Position numbers and translations under genes: made by a program
Notes under the pieces: generated by a model
Seen by the model: the letters and a program-made list of their open reading frames with translations, nothing else
The model's database searches: none
What the model was told of the DNA's origin: nothing
In this document: piece after piece, positions 34,204-45,626 of the stretch
Layout of the letters: each line of letters begins with the position of its first letter
How positions within the stretch are numbered: the first letter of the stretch is position 1
From: Orobanche coerulescens
Lineage: Eukaryota; Streptophyta; Magnoliopsida; Lamiales; Orobanchaceae
Direction of reading: 5' to 3'
Assembly (NCBI GenBank): GCA_033398695.1
Contig: CM065806.1
Span: 41,007,001 to 41,071,000, forward strand
Length of the DNA: 64,000 bases

Positions 34204-36514
34204 TGTAATACCCGAGATTTCTGATATATAATTGGAACTTGTAACATTGTAATTGTGCACTTTGATCTGAGTATTTTCTCCGTATTTCATAATCCGATGT
34301 TGTTGAGCGTATGATTTCGTGTATGTGATTTAAAAATTGTAATTCTGCGCATGTAGCGCACGCTATCGGCTATGTATAGCGTACGCTAACATGGATCCTT
34401 AGCGCACGCTACAAAGGAGCATTAGCGCGCGTTATGCGTGGTCAATATGATTGAGACGTGTGGTAGGTGAGATCAGGCCGGGGATCTTGGTCGGATTGTG
34501 TCGGGATGAACCTGGACGGCTTTCGGGAAAAGCCAAGTCAACGCCTTAGCGCACGCTACTGGCATGTGAATAGCGCACGCTAAGTGCTGAGTACAGTGAA
34601 GTCAGTAAGACGTTAGCGCACGCTACGAGTAGGGACTAGCGCGCGCTAATAATCATTTCCTATAAATAGGACAACATCCTTTTCGTATTTTCAGTCCTTT
34701 CTTTCCCATTATCCGAATTCTCATACTTAGAATATTACCCTCAACATCCTAAACACTTCATATCATCATCCTAGCTCGTGATTGAAGATCGTAGATCATT
34801 GGAGATTGGTGTTCAAGTCTTCGGTGTTGGATTGCTTCGAATTTCCTCCTTGTTCTTCCCTACTTTGAGGTAGGTGATTCTTCATCAATAATAGTAGTTT
34901 TATGAAGGACGTTTGATCATATTTATCTTGTCAGTTAGATTCTTAAGTAGTCGAACATTATGTGTTAGAAGGATATTTTTGATGTTTCGATACTTATTCA
35001 CCGTATAAACCTTTGAACCTCTTGGTGTTTGAACTCCTAGCATATTCTAAAGCTTCAAACCAATCACGACCAGTATATGAAGATTACCTAGTTCGTATGT
35101 TTTACGTAAGGAATCATATGTTTTGGGACTTGGAATAAACGGAACTTAGAATATTTTCTTGAAGATCAAGATGAACTATGGTGTTGTGATAGTTATACGT
35201 ACCCTTGCATCTTGTAGTCGTTTAATCCATAGAGAACTTTCACAAACCGTATGAGCATGATATACACTGAGATGGCTTGTATTAACACGGAGATTTCATG
35301 AGTTTTCATCACTTTTAGCTCAAGTTTTACCCAGTAGTGACTGCCATGCACGATTAGCGCACGCTAAGATGTATATATTAACGTGCGCTATCGGGAATGA
35401 GTAACGTGCGCTACGTTGGATACGTAACGTACGTTATATCATCAGGCAGGGCAGTCGGCTGTTCAGAGAAGACTGTCAGTACACAGCTAGCGCACGCTAA
35501 ACCTGGTCATTTGCGTACGTTAACGGGCAGGATTAGCACACGTTACGTATAGTACGTAGCGCGCGCTAAGTAGTTCAGGCAGAATGCATTTTTGAGCTTG
35601 CGGTCGTAAACCGATTTATTAGACGTTCGTACGACTTGAGAGAAATTCTCTATTATTTCTTAGGTCCGAGCCTTGCATATGGGACGATCGAAGGGGCGGT
35701 TGCTTACGGACGCGTGTCATTTGTTGGAGTATTTCCATTCTTTCCATTTTCGAGGCAAGTATCATATGTCGAGTTCGATTTATACTGAAACTTTGATCAT
35801 GCTTGTGGTTTTGTTCATGTTGTTGAATATGAGATGCATTTCTGAAATTTCTCGTGGTATTCGTTGTTATTTGTTCGTATTGATGAACATATTGAAATGC
35901 ATATATGTATGCATAGTTGATTGATTTATGGTATAAATGATCTGAAGGGATCATGAGGATCTATGCTGAGGGCGCTGGATCGAATGTCCACCATGCGTTG
36001 GTCCGACGGGATCATCATGGGGATCTATGCTGAGGGCGCTGGATCGCTGGACGGGTTTTCCACCATGCGTTGGTCCGACGGGATCATCATGGGGATCTAT
36101 ACCAAGGGCGCTGGATCGCTGGATTACCCTGTACTGTGTTGATGGAATCGTGAGGATTCGCATCGTTGGATTCCGGTGACGGAAGTCCGTTTTGCATGTT
36201 TTATGATGCATTGATGATTTATGTATTACGATACTTATACTAGCATTGTTTTGCTAACCCCTTCGGGGGTGGACATTGTTTTGATGTTCAGGTAGCCGAG
36301 GAGCGGGGAAGCAACCACAGTACCGACATGATGATGAAATGGCTCAGTGATGTGGCTGTATAAGTTAACTCTTTTGACCGCTTGAATCAAATCTGTATTT
36401 GAACTTCAGTTGTACGATTGGATTATATTTACAATTCTTTTAAATTAGCCTTGTAAATCCTTACTTAAAGGGTTTACGGCGCTGTAATTATTCCGAATAT
36501 ATCGGGGTGTTACA
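34204..36514 (+). repeat. Gypsy-B 3' LTR (2311 bp)
   Basis: Uninterrupted copy, TGTAATACCCGAG to GGTGTTACA. It shows the sequence across the Gypsy-C insertion site (GGATCGAATGTCCACC near 35985) and about 2.5 minisatellite units at 35945-36125. Confidence 0.93.
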
Positions 36515-37352
36515 GAGAAGGTGCTTAAATGCTTTAACATGGACAAAGCTAAGGTTGTAAGTTTGCTTCTTACTAACAATTTTAAATTGACGAGTAAGGA
36601 TTGCCCTACGACGAAGGAAGAGATTGAGGAGATGGATAGAGTTCCTTCTGCCTCTTCGGTTGGGAGTTTGATGTATGTCACGGTATGTACGAAGGCCCGA
36701 CATTGCTCATGTCGTGGGAGTAGTGAGCCGTTTTCTATTTAATCCAGGAAAGAAGCATTGGGAAGCCGTAAAGTGGATATTTAGATATTTACAGGGTACT
36801 TCCAAATTAGGGATCACATTTGGAAATGGGAAAGCGATGCTTGTTGGTTACACCGATTCGGATATGGCAGTTAATGAAGATAACCGAAAATTCACATCTG
36901 GCTATTTGATGACATTTGCAGGGGCAGCCGTGTCATGGCAATCGAGATTGCAAAAATGTGTTGCCTTGTCAACAACGGAGGCTGAATATATTGCGGCAGT
37001 GGAAGCGGGTAAAGAGATCTTATGGTTAAAAATATTTTTACAAGAGCTGGGCTTCCGATAACGACGCTACGTGGTTATTTGTGATAGTCAGAGTGTGATT
37101 CATTTGGCGAAGAATGCGACTTTTCACAAAAGAACAAAACATATTGATCTTAGATATCATTGGATTCAAGATGCATTGGAGGACGGTCTATTTGAACTTG
37201 ATAAAGTTCGCACCGATGATAATGGTTCCGATATGTTAACTAAGGCGTTGAGTAGAGAGAAAGTTAAGATATGTTGCTCGATTGCCAGAATGGCGAATTC
37301 TTCCTATATTCTAGAAAGGGGGAGATTGGTAGGCATTATTTCTGGAAGATAG
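36515..37352 (+). pseudogene. Copia-B pol, 3' part (RT end and RNase H)
   Basis: Continues directly from 18442: the GAGAA at 36515-36519 repeats 18438-18442, and the frame reads on as EKVLKCFNMDKAKVV. Then come the RT thumb and RNase [53 protein letters not shown] and KHIDLRYHWIQ. A frameshift near 36690 splits CT/RPDIAHVVG. A TAA at 37059 replaces Gln in QELGFRQRRY. The coding end overlaps the polypurine tract, as in Tnt1. Confidence 0.9.
37316..37325 (+). other. Polypurine tract of Copia-B
   Basis: AAAGGGGAGA directly before the 3' LTR (TGGTAGGC at 37327). It primes plus-strand DNA synthesis in LTR elements. Confidence 0.75.
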
Positions 37353-38173
37353 GAAGAGGAACAGGGAGGGCCGTGATGCACTCCTTCTGCACCGCGGCAC
37401 ACAATTTTTCCTTCTATTTCCCCTCCCTCTCTGGACTCCGGGCCGCGGCACAAAGCCTTTCGCGTTGCGGCCCCCTGTAACTTCATTTAGGACATTTTCT
37501 TGAGTGTGCCGCGGCACACGGAGTCAACTCTCAGTTTTAGGGATCCTTTTAGCAGACTGTGCGCTGAGTTTTCTTCAGTTCACCCAACCAACATTTGAGA
37601 GCACAATAGAGAGAGAGATATACAAGAGAGAGAAGAGAAACGAGAGATTATACTTGTTCGATTTCCCGGAGTTGTATCGATCGGATCGTCGTGATATTTT
37701 GATAAGAGCTTGGTAGCGATTGGGTAAATCTTTTCACCGGGGTAGATCGAGGTTTGAGTCCGGAAGTTCGGGTATTTTGTTAGCTCTTTATGTAAGATAT
37801 TTACTGTGTTTTTTTTTCTTGATCTTGTTATTGTTGTGTATTCCAAATACTTGAAGATTATTTATTACCAAGTATTTGAAGATTATCGTTGTATACCTCT
37901 AGTTTGTACTAGGGACGAATCGTGTATTGTGAATTGGTGATTGTGGATTTCAGCGGCCTCGGTCTCGTGGTTTTTACTCTCGTCTTGAAGGGTTTTCCAT
38001 GCTAAATTTGTGTCTCGTTGTTTATTGTTTTAGATATCATTTGTATTGTTTGTCGAGTTGTACTTGATTTACTCTACTCGTCGGTAACCTCAAAGTTACA
38101 ATTGAGATTGGGAAAGTTGTCAAATGAGGTTCTGCGTTTTCGTTATGACGTCTTTGTGTCGTTTTTTCCAACA
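37327..38173 (+). repeat. 3' LTR of Copia-B (847 bp)
   Basis: Starts TGGTAGGC and ends TTCCAACA. Aligns with 14408-15194 from base 77. It contains GTGCCGCGGCAC near 37507 and a purine-rich GAGAGAGA leader near 37610. Confidence 0.85.
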
Positions 38174-38415
38174 GGTTGATCCTTTCACACCATGTTTACT
38201 ACCTATAAATAAGTCATGTTTATAGCATTTGTAATCATCACATCTCCAAGAGTGAAAATCCCAAGTAGAGAAAATAACAATCCAAGAAGTGATTGAGTGA
38301 GGTTGAGAGTTTTTCTATTTTGTTAGTTTGTATCTATTCTTGAGTGATAATAGAATAAATATTTTTCTCTCAAATCATAGGTAATTCACTATAATGATCA
38401 TTTGATATCCCAACA
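38174..38415 (+). repeat. 5' LTR of Copia-A, distal part
   Basis: Matches 43120-43374 of the 3' LTR except for a 13-bp duplication (ATGGTTTCACACC) there. Ends CCCAACA. Confidence 0.88.
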
Positions 38416-38760
38416 AGTGATATTACAAAAAGGTTTGGAGTGCTATTCGGAAGTGGCAGAAGGCTGAAAATTTCGAGTTTTACAAGGTGGTCGAAACTTA
38501 GTTTTGAGGATATCGTTAGATTCCTCGCGTCGAGACGAATTCGGAGGTATTTTCGGAATACAAAACCGACGTCAGACAAAGCCGTATGGGCTGCCGAAAG
38601 AATCGTCTCAAGGTTGAAGACGATAAAGAGTAGTTTCTACAAATAAATTTTCCAAAAATTACATACTGGTCCCTGAACTTTCGGAAGTTTTTAATTCAGT
38701 CCCTAAATTTTTGAAATTTTTTATTTTGACCCCAAAAATTTCAAAAATTGTACTTTTGTC
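38416..38760 (+). other. Copia-A leader, degenerate, no gene
   Basis: TGATATTAC after the LTR may be a decayed initiator-Met primer site. Then 200 bases of unrecognised sequence, partly open (38440-38646). Last come phrases such as TACTGGTCCCTGAACTTTC and CAGTCCCTAAATTTTTG (38664-38720) of the sort found in common plant repeats, suggesting a small secondary insertion. Confidence 0.45.
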
Positions 38761-39810
38761 ATGGCCGATTTTACTAGCTCTATTGAGAAGCATAATAACA
38801 ACAATTATGGGTTGGGAGTACCCGTATGAAGTTTTACCTGCTCGGGCAGGACTTATGGGATATCGTGAACGGAGTTGAGACAACACCACCAAGGGAGGAC
38901 AGAAGCACAGACACAACCTCCAACATCTCAACCTCAACACTGGTACGACCAGATGCCGCACATCAAAGGCCAGCTGTCGACCCTGATGCTTTAAAGAAAT
39001 GGAAGGTTAAGGCAGGCAAAGCTATGTATGCCTTAACTGTAGCTGTAGAAGATGAATTTCTCCAGGGGATCAATGATGCTCGAACACCAAATGAAGCTTG
39101 GGATACATTGACGGCTATTTTCGTGAAGAAAAATGATGCAAAAATACAAAGGCTCGAATGAGCTTTTGTTGATCTCCCAGAGAAATATGTGTGTGAGTCA
39201 ATATTTCTCAAAGGTGAAATCTCTTTGTGACGAAATTTCTAAACTAGATCGTGAAAATGGCATTACACAAACCAGGATGAAAAGAATTATCATCCACGGA
39301 TTGAAGCCGGAGTATAATAGTATTATCACGGCAACTCGGGGTTGGGCCATTGAGCCAACTTTAGCAGATCTAGAGAATTTGCTAATTAATAAAGAAGATC
39401 TAGACAAACGCATGTCTAGTCGACCAACCAATAGTGAAGAGACAACCCTTTTCACTAATAGAAACAACAATCAAGGATGCGGACGAGGACGCAGTCGTGG
39501 TCGAGGATGAGGACGTGGTTCCGGGATATTCAACAGTCAAGAAAGAGATGTTCGAGGAAACCAAGATAGAGGTTTCCAGTCAGGGGGAGCTCGAGCTGCT
39601 CAACATAATCGAAATGGTCAGAACTAATGGCAACAAAAGGATCATCAAGGTGACGAATGTTTCAATTGCGGCAAGAAAGGACATTATGCAAAAAATTGCT
39701 GGTCCAAGAGAGTTGAAGGAAATGCAGCAACAACATCTAAGGACAAGGCTCCAGGAGAAGAAGATTGGGATTTCGAGACTTCCTTCTATGCCGAGGAGGT
39801 AGATACTGCT
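38761..39810 (+). pseudogene. Copia-A gag, multiply frameshifted
   Basis: Starts MADFTSSIEKHNNNNYG. Segments of gag follow in changing frames: LLGQDLWDIVNGVE, AMYALTVAVEDEFLQ, ELLLISQRNMCVSQYF, VKSLCDEISKLD, GLKPEYNSIITATRG and LADLENLLINKE. A glycine/arginine-rich part precedes an intact zinc knuckle CFNCGKKGHYAKNC near 39657. Breaks occur near 38826, 39140-39160, 39508 and 39627. This is a standard copia gag that can no longer be made as one protein. Confidence 0.82.
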
Positions 39811-42800
39811 GATACACGAGGGAAAGGCCCAAGAGAGGAATTCGCACTTACTACGGTATGTGAGCAGTTAGTTGATTACAAGAATGATTGGATCATTGAC
39901 TCTGGTTGTTCCATTCATATGACCGGAGATGAGTTGAAGCTTGTAAGTATGACCAAGTACAATGGAGATCGAGTTATTGTGACAGCTGATAACACACAAT
40001 TGTCAATAGCTCATGTTGGCAAGACATAACTGCCACAAAGGTATGGACATGAAGAAGTACAACTCGACAATGTCAATCATGTCCCAGGGATGAAGAAGAA
40101 CCTGTTGTCAGTACCACAATTAACCACTTCAGGTAAATATGTGTTGTTTGGCCCAAATGATGTGAAAGTGTATCGTGAATTGGAAGTCATAGTACACCGT
40201 TCGTGGAAGGACCAAAAATGAAGGCTATCTATGTGATGTCAGCTGAAGAAGCCTACGTTGAGAAGGCTAGGAGAAGTGACATTGGAGACCTATGGCATGC
40301 ACGACTTGAACATGTCAATTACGGCAAACTTAAAATTATGATGCAGAAGTCCATGCTGAGGGGACTTCCTCAACTCGAGATCCAACATGACACTGTGTGT
40401 CATGGATGTCAATATTGTAAGGACCATCAACTGCCTTACAAAGAGTCAAAGTTCAGAGCAAGGGATCCATTGGAATTGGTCCACCCAGATGTGCTTGGGA
40501 GGATCAAATAAAAATCAACCAGCGGTTATCAATATTTGATAACCTTTATTGATGATTTATCAAGGTATATATGGGTATATTTCTTGAAGCATAAAGATGA
40601 GGCTTTTGAAAAATTCAGGAAATTCAAGAATACGGTAGAATGTGAGTTTGGGAGGAAGATCAAGTGCCTCCATACTGATAATGGAGGAGAATACACTTCA
40701 AGTGAATTCAACAACTACCTCAAGGAGTGCAACATCCGAAGGCAACTGACTAGTGCAAAAACTCCACAACAAAATGGAGTAGCAGAGAGGAAGAATCGCC
40801 ACCTAGTAGAAACATGTACAACTATTCAACATGCAAAGAATGTTGATACAAGATTTTGGGTAGAATGCATAAAGACAGTAGTCTATATCACCAACAGGCT
40901 ACCACAACCGAGGCTGGAATTTATTTCACCGTTCCAAAAATTGTATAATGTAAAACCAACAATGAATTATTTTTGAGTATTTGGTTGTGTATGTTATGTG
41001 TTTATTGCAGATGAAGATCGCAGTAAGTTTGATAAGAAAGCTATCTGCAACATATTCGCTGGATATGATGAACAAAAGAAAGGCTGGAGATGCTGCAATC
41101 CAAATACAAACAAGATCTATGTCTCACAAAATGTTGTATTCGATGAGGCATCTTCATGGTGGGCAAACAAAGTGGCATTACCAGATACACAAGAGCTACA
41201 AGAAAAGCTACAAACCAAGTTGCAGATACATTCCTCTCAAGACAACAACGACATAGAAGAACCAAGATACCCGTCGGATCAAGTTGAGGTACAATCCATA
41301 TCAAGAAGCCCTTGGAGAATAGGTGTACATGAAACACCAAATGAAGTGCAGACTAGTCAATCGGATGAGCAGGAACCTTTACAACCTCAACTGCGAAGCT
41401 CCACCAGAGAAAGACAGCCAAATCCAAAGTATGTAGATGCTGCCTATGCTAAAATCAAAGAGCCAAGTACATTTGAAGAAGCATCAAATAGTCCAGGGTG
41501 GAGAAAGGCCATGGCAGAAGAGATTTTGGCATTAAAACAAAATCAAACTTGAAATTTAGTGCCAAAACCTGAAGGTGTGAAACTCATATCCTGCAAATAG
41601 GTTTACAAGTTGAAGATTCGCCCAGATGGTACAATCGAGCGATATAAGGCTCGATTAGTTGTTCATGGATTATCTCAAGAGTATGTCATAGACTATGATG
41701 AGATGTTTAGTCCAGTTGCAAAGATTACTACATTTCCTGTCTTACTGGGCATAGCAGCAAGTAAGTCTTGGAAATTATGGCAAATGGATGTGAAGAATGC
41801 ATTTCTACATGGGGAACTTGATTGTAATATCTATATTGATCAACCCAAAGGATTTTTGAATCATGAAAAGCTTGAGTACGTGTGCAAGTTGAAGAAGGCA
41901 TTGTATGGCTTGAAGCAGGCAACCCGAGCATGGTACAGGAAAATTGCTGAGTTTCTAGTCCAAAGTGGTTATCATGTTGCCCCAACAGATTTGAGCTTGT
42001 TCGTGAAAACTCAAGGAGGCAAGCTAGCAGTAGTCCTTGTATATATGGATGGTCTAATCATGACTGGCGATGACGAAGACGAGATTCAACAAACAAGGTA
42101 AAATTTGTCGGTCCAATTTCAAATGAAGGAACTTGGTGAACTGAAATATTTTCTAGGATTGGAAGTCGAAAGAACAAATGATGGTATATTTCTAGATCAA
42201 CAAAAATATGTAAGAGCTTTAATTCAGAAGTTTGGGCTAGCTGAGTGCAAGCCTATTTCTACTCTGATGGAACCAAACTTGAAGTTGTGTGCCTATGATA
42301 GAAAGCACTTAGAGGATACAAAGATGTATCGACAAATAGTGGGTAGTCTTATCTATCTAACTCTTTCCAGACCTGACATAACATTCGTTGTAGGTGTTGT
42401 TAGCAGGTTCATGCAGAAACCGAAGAAGTCACATCTTGAAGCAGTTAAAAGAATCCTCAAATATGTTAAAAGCACAATTGATTTGGGACTTTTCTACAAA
42501 AAAGGAGTACAAAGCAAGGTCAACAGCTATTGTGATGCTGACTATGCCGGAGACCATGACACCCGGAGATCGACTACAGGATATATATTCAATCTTAGTT
42601 TGGGAGCTATATCATGGTACAGTAAGAGACAACCTACTGTTTCTCTTTCAACTACTGAAGCGGAATATAGAGAGGGGCGATGGCAGCACAAGAGTGTACT
42701 TGGTTGACTCAATTCATGAAAGATTTGAACCAACCAATAGAAGATGGAGTTCCATTACACTGTGACAACTTGTCAGTAGTTCGTTTGGCTGAGAATTCTG

Positions 42801-43030
42801 TATTTCACGCTCGGACCAAGCATGTCGAAGTACATTATCATTTCTTACGAGAGAAGGTACTCCAGGGAGATATTGACATGAAACCAATCAATACAGAAGA
42901 TCAGGTTGCAGATATATTTACGAAGAGCTTATCCGCAACAAAGATTTATGAGTTTTATAAATTACTCGGAATGCAAAGTCGGGTTTTAGAGGGAGTGTTA
43001 GAGTTCAAACCCTTCTATAATGGAGGCTAA
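39811..43030 (+). pseudogene. Copia-A pol (protease, integrase, RT, RNase H)
   Basis: Protease: WIIDSGCSIHMTGDE near 39888. Integrase: [99 protein letters not shown]. The active box reads [10 protein letters not shown] near 42038, so the second catalytic Asp is Gly. RNase [39 protein letters not shown]. Stops at 40509 (Gln), 40974 (Arg), 41550 and 41598 (Trp) and 42099, plus a frameshift near 42672. Most stops fit G:C to A:T changes. Reverse transcriptase would be dead even if read through. Confidence 0.88.
42988..42995 (+). other. Polypurine tract of Copia-A
   Basis: AGAGGGAG directly before the 3' LTR start TGTTAGAG. Confidence 0.7.
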
Positions 43031-43374
43031 CTATTTAAACATGCGAAGCCGTCTACCTTTGAACAATTAGTTGGCAAGTTTGACAAAAAAATGATGGAAA
43101 ATTTTACAACACCCACCATGGTTGATCCTTTCACACCATGGTTTCACACCATGTTTACTACCTACAAATAAGGCATGTTTGTAGCATTTGTAATCATCCC
43201 ATCTCCAAGAGTGAAAATACCAAGTAAAGGAAATAACAATCCAAGAAGTGATTGAGTGAGGTTGAGAGTTTTTCTATTTTGATAGTTTGTATCTATTCTT
43301 GAGTGGTAATAGAATAAATATTTTTCTCTCAAATCATAGGTAATTCACTATAATGATCCTGTGATGTCCCAACA
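42996..43374 (+). repeat. 3' LTR of Copia-A (379 bp)
   Basis: TGTTAGAG to CCCAACA. It contains the segment (43013-43119) missing from the 5' copy, and a 13-bp tandem duplication near 43131-43156. Followed by CTGTG. Confidence 0.9.
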
Positions 43375-43682
43375 CTGTGTTACAAGTCCAGCATGAATAA
43401 GCACAGCATGTAAAAGGGAGTGTCGGACTAAAGACCAAGTAAAATAAAGGAGACAGAATTCAGTACATAAATCCGCAATCGACCTCGTCGGCGAGAATTT
43501 CTCTTCCCACAAACACCGCGACTGCATAAATCTTCCAAATAAACCATAGAATCAAGCAAGGGGCTAGAAGACCGACCTTACCCACAGCGGTTTGTGTTTC
43601 TACCATGATCCACCAAGAGTGACAAGTGCTGCGAACACAAGGACGAGATGGAACCGACAGCTGGAACACTAAATTTCAGAGA
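43375..43682 (-). pseudogene. LINE coding fragment, 5' part of the split region
   Basis: The minus strand reads LLAPCLILWFIWK, then VFVGREILADEV and CGFMY followed by TGA. This is the stretch that joins the zf-RVT and RNase H regions in plant LINEs (a Trp-Ile-Trp-Lys type box, a V-F-x-G motif, then a variable linker). Read on across CTGTG into 13440-13431, the same frame enters the RNase H domain (TVGSEILL, then LKLNTDAS), which shows that the two pieces were one gene. The RT itself is not present; the fragment ends at a minus-strand copia LTR near 43684. Confidence 0.82.
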
Positions 43683-43683
43683 A

Positions 43684-44460
43684 TTTAACCATGTTTAAGT
43701 GAAAGCAATAATTGCAATTAGAGAAAACACAAAATGTAATCAGTTATATTTATATCAATGATAGAGAGGCCTATATAGGCATTACAAAGAGTCGTTTCAA
43801 ACACAAGATTCCTTACATGACAAGAGACTTTAGAATCTAGTAGTTCTAGAAAAATATAGTACTTTTATCATATCTATGATACTAGTCTAATTAGTATTAA
43901 GTGTAAGACACATTCCGGGAAAGGATGAAAAAATAATTTTCTTGAACACTCTCCATCTGTAAAGTACTAAAATATATGGTGCATAAGATGTTGTCTCGAT
44001 AAAAAGCCTATCTAAGTCAAATAAAATCATGTCGGAAAAAATAAATCATCGATGAGGAAAAGAACACAATCCACCCAATACAAATGTTGAAATCATGTGA
44101 TATATACTCCCCCTGAAGTATATATAAATCCTCGCCTTATGGATAAATCACTCTCGGACCTTAGATAGGCAGCGCATGCCACTAACTTACACAGTTCCAC
44201 AAATATTGATTTCGACGGAGATTTAGTGAACAAATCTGTAATGTTCCTCTCGAAACTCACTTGTCTCACTTTGATATTCATTAATTTTTATTGTTGTTGA
44301 TTATAGAAGAACTTTGCTTAGATATACTTTGTATTATCACATGTGATGCTTTTATATGCTCAATGCATGCAATATTATTCTCAAAGATGCAAGTAGGTGT
44401 AGTAGTACTGGAAATTAATCCACACATTTCTCGAATATGATCTATTACTTATCAGAGCCA
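43684..44460 (-). mobile_element. Copia-C: 3' end of a minus-strand Ty1/copia element
   Basis: On the minus strand: the end of RNase H (about 44100-44420), a polypurine tract CTTCAGGGGGAGT (44106-44118) and an LTR-like region to about 43688. That region contains GCCTATATAGGC (43769-43780), a palindromic TATA-type box. LTR ends are not certain. Confidence 0.6.
44093..44420 (-). pseudogene. Copia-C RNase H C-terminus
   Basis: Minus-strand pieces: PTCIFENNIACIEHIK, then after stops and a shift MNIKVRQVSFERNITDLFTK and KSIFVELCK. These match the last part of copia RNase H (a C-x-x-Asn-x-A-C-I motif, then V-R-Q-I-x-S-x-x-N-x-A-D-L-F-T-K). At least two stops and a frame change separate the pieces. 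Nothing more upstream is seen. Confidence 0.72.
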
Positions 44461-45453
44461 AAAATACTCTTTCTGACCGCACTGTTCAGACGCGTCAAAA
44501 TTAAATATTTATAAAGTTTCTTGACTTGCGTATACTAAATAGTAGTATTGGCGAGTAAGGGTCGAATCCACGAAGAACGATTGAATTAATTGAACTTATA
44601 GAGTTGAATATTTTTGGAAAACAAAAATAGTAATACTAAACAAATACTAATACTAAACAAATACTAATACTAGATATACTAAAAGGGGGATTGATCGATT
44701 TAAAGCAAACATGATAAAATAAAGTAACAAGTAGGCAAATAAAAAGAAGTAAAATTTAATAAGGAAAAACTATTGCGACTAATATCGAGTTCTAAATTCC
44801 GTTATCCCCCGTTGTAATTTAATTTATGAATTAATGCAGCAATTTATCTTTCCTTAATTCTTAATAAGCCTCTACTCCGAAGTTAACAACAAGCTCTGTT
44901 AACTCCAATCGTTTCTTAAATTTATTTAATTAAAAGCTCTTCAATTAAACTTATCTAGACGAAGGACTCAAAACAAGCTTTTCAAATCTTATTCGTTAGA
45001 TGCATTAGGAACCAAAACGTTGGAAATAGACAAGATATTGAGTTCACAAGCTCGACTCAAGGGATCCTGATTTTGTGTTACCCAACTGAATAAAATCAAT
45101 TGTTGCTACTCGCGATTTAGAATTATAACGATTATGTATTATAATCCTAGATCTAGCAAAATATATAAAAACCCCAATTAAGTTGATCAGACAAATTAAA
45201 GTAAATTATAGCATAAATAATTTTGCTCAATAACACAAAGATAATTCAAAGGAAATAAATCAAGAATATGCTACACGATTAAAACATAAATAATATAGAT
45301 ATGAATTCAAACTTTTCTAATATTTAGAGTAAATAATTTAGCCCGACATGGTGGCTAAATAAAACATAGAAAATTAATTCTGCTCTCTTTCACTATTCGG
45401 CCCGTTTTCTTCTAAATTGAGCAGTGCCTTTTTCTCTTAGATGTCGTGCCTCT
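44461..45453. other. AT-rich unclassified repeat, no gene
   Basis: Long AT-rich stretch with ATACTAATACTAAACAA repeated near 44630-44675, and phrases such as GAGTAAGGGTCGAATCCACG seen in common non-coding plant repeats. No frame of interest. I cannot place it in a class. Confidence 0.4.
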
Positions 45454-45462
45454 ATTGAATTT

Positions 45463-45617
45463 GGGTTGGGATCCTCTGCAGTGCAGCACGGTGCTGTGCT
45501 GCACTGCACCGTGCGATTCGACACGCACACACACACACACACACCCGTAGGGGTGTGTGTAATCTAACGATTGGGATGCAACACAGCACCGTGCTGTGCT
45601 GCACAGGATCCCAATCC
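45463..45617. mobile_element. Mutator-type MITE (155 bp)
   Basis: Nine-base direct repeats ATTGAATTT flank it (45454-45462 and 45618-45626). Terminal inverted repeats begin GGGTTGGGATCCTCTGCAG and (other strand) GGATTGGGATCCTGTGCAG and extend into CAGCACGGTGCTGTG palindromes. The centre has a (CA)n tract. A 9-bp duplication with long inverted ends is the mark of Mutator-like elements. No coding capacity. Confidence 0.8.
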
Positions 45618-45626
45618 ATTGAATTT

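Larger units (their letters stand above)
18443..36514 (+). mobile_element. Gypsy-B: Tekay/Del-like chromovirus, interrupted by Gypsy-C
   Basis: Flanked by a perfect 5-bp duplication GAGAA (18438-18442 and 36515-36519) inside the Copia-B pol frame. Own sequence is 18443-20223 and 28663-36514. LTRs start TGTAATACCCGAG and end GGGGTGTTACA. The internal part holds the initiator-Met primer site, gag with two zinc knuckles, protease, RT, RNase H, integrase and chromodomain. The order, the chromodomain and the LTRs of over 2 kb fit the Tekay/Del clade. The two LTRs agree over their first ~270 bases, so insertion is fairly recent. Confidence 0.93.
14408..38173 (+). mobile_element. Copia-B: Tnt1/Tork-like Ty1/copia element, interrupted by Gypsy-B
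   Basis: Own sequence is 14408-18442 and 36520-38173. It has a 5' LTR (first ~76 bp lost), an initiator-Met primer site, a gag-protease-integrase-RT-RNase H region with several breaks, a polypurine tract and a full 3' LTR. Its 3' end abuts the middle of the Copia-A 5' LTR, so it inserted there. GGTTG at 38174-38178 should be its right target copy; the left copy was lost with the LTR start. Confidence 0.88.
38174..43374 (+). mobile_element. Copia-A: Ty1/copia element inserted in the LINE
   Basis: Main body of the element whose first 17 bp lie at 13450. It has most of the 5' LTR (38174-38415), a leader, a gag-pol region full of stops, a polypurine tract and a complete 379-bp 3' LTR (42996-43374) followed by CTGTG, which repeats 13436-13440. 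It therefore inserted into the LINE coding region and later received Copia-B inside its 5' LTR. It is the oldest LTR element in the stack and the most decayed. Confidence 0.88.
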
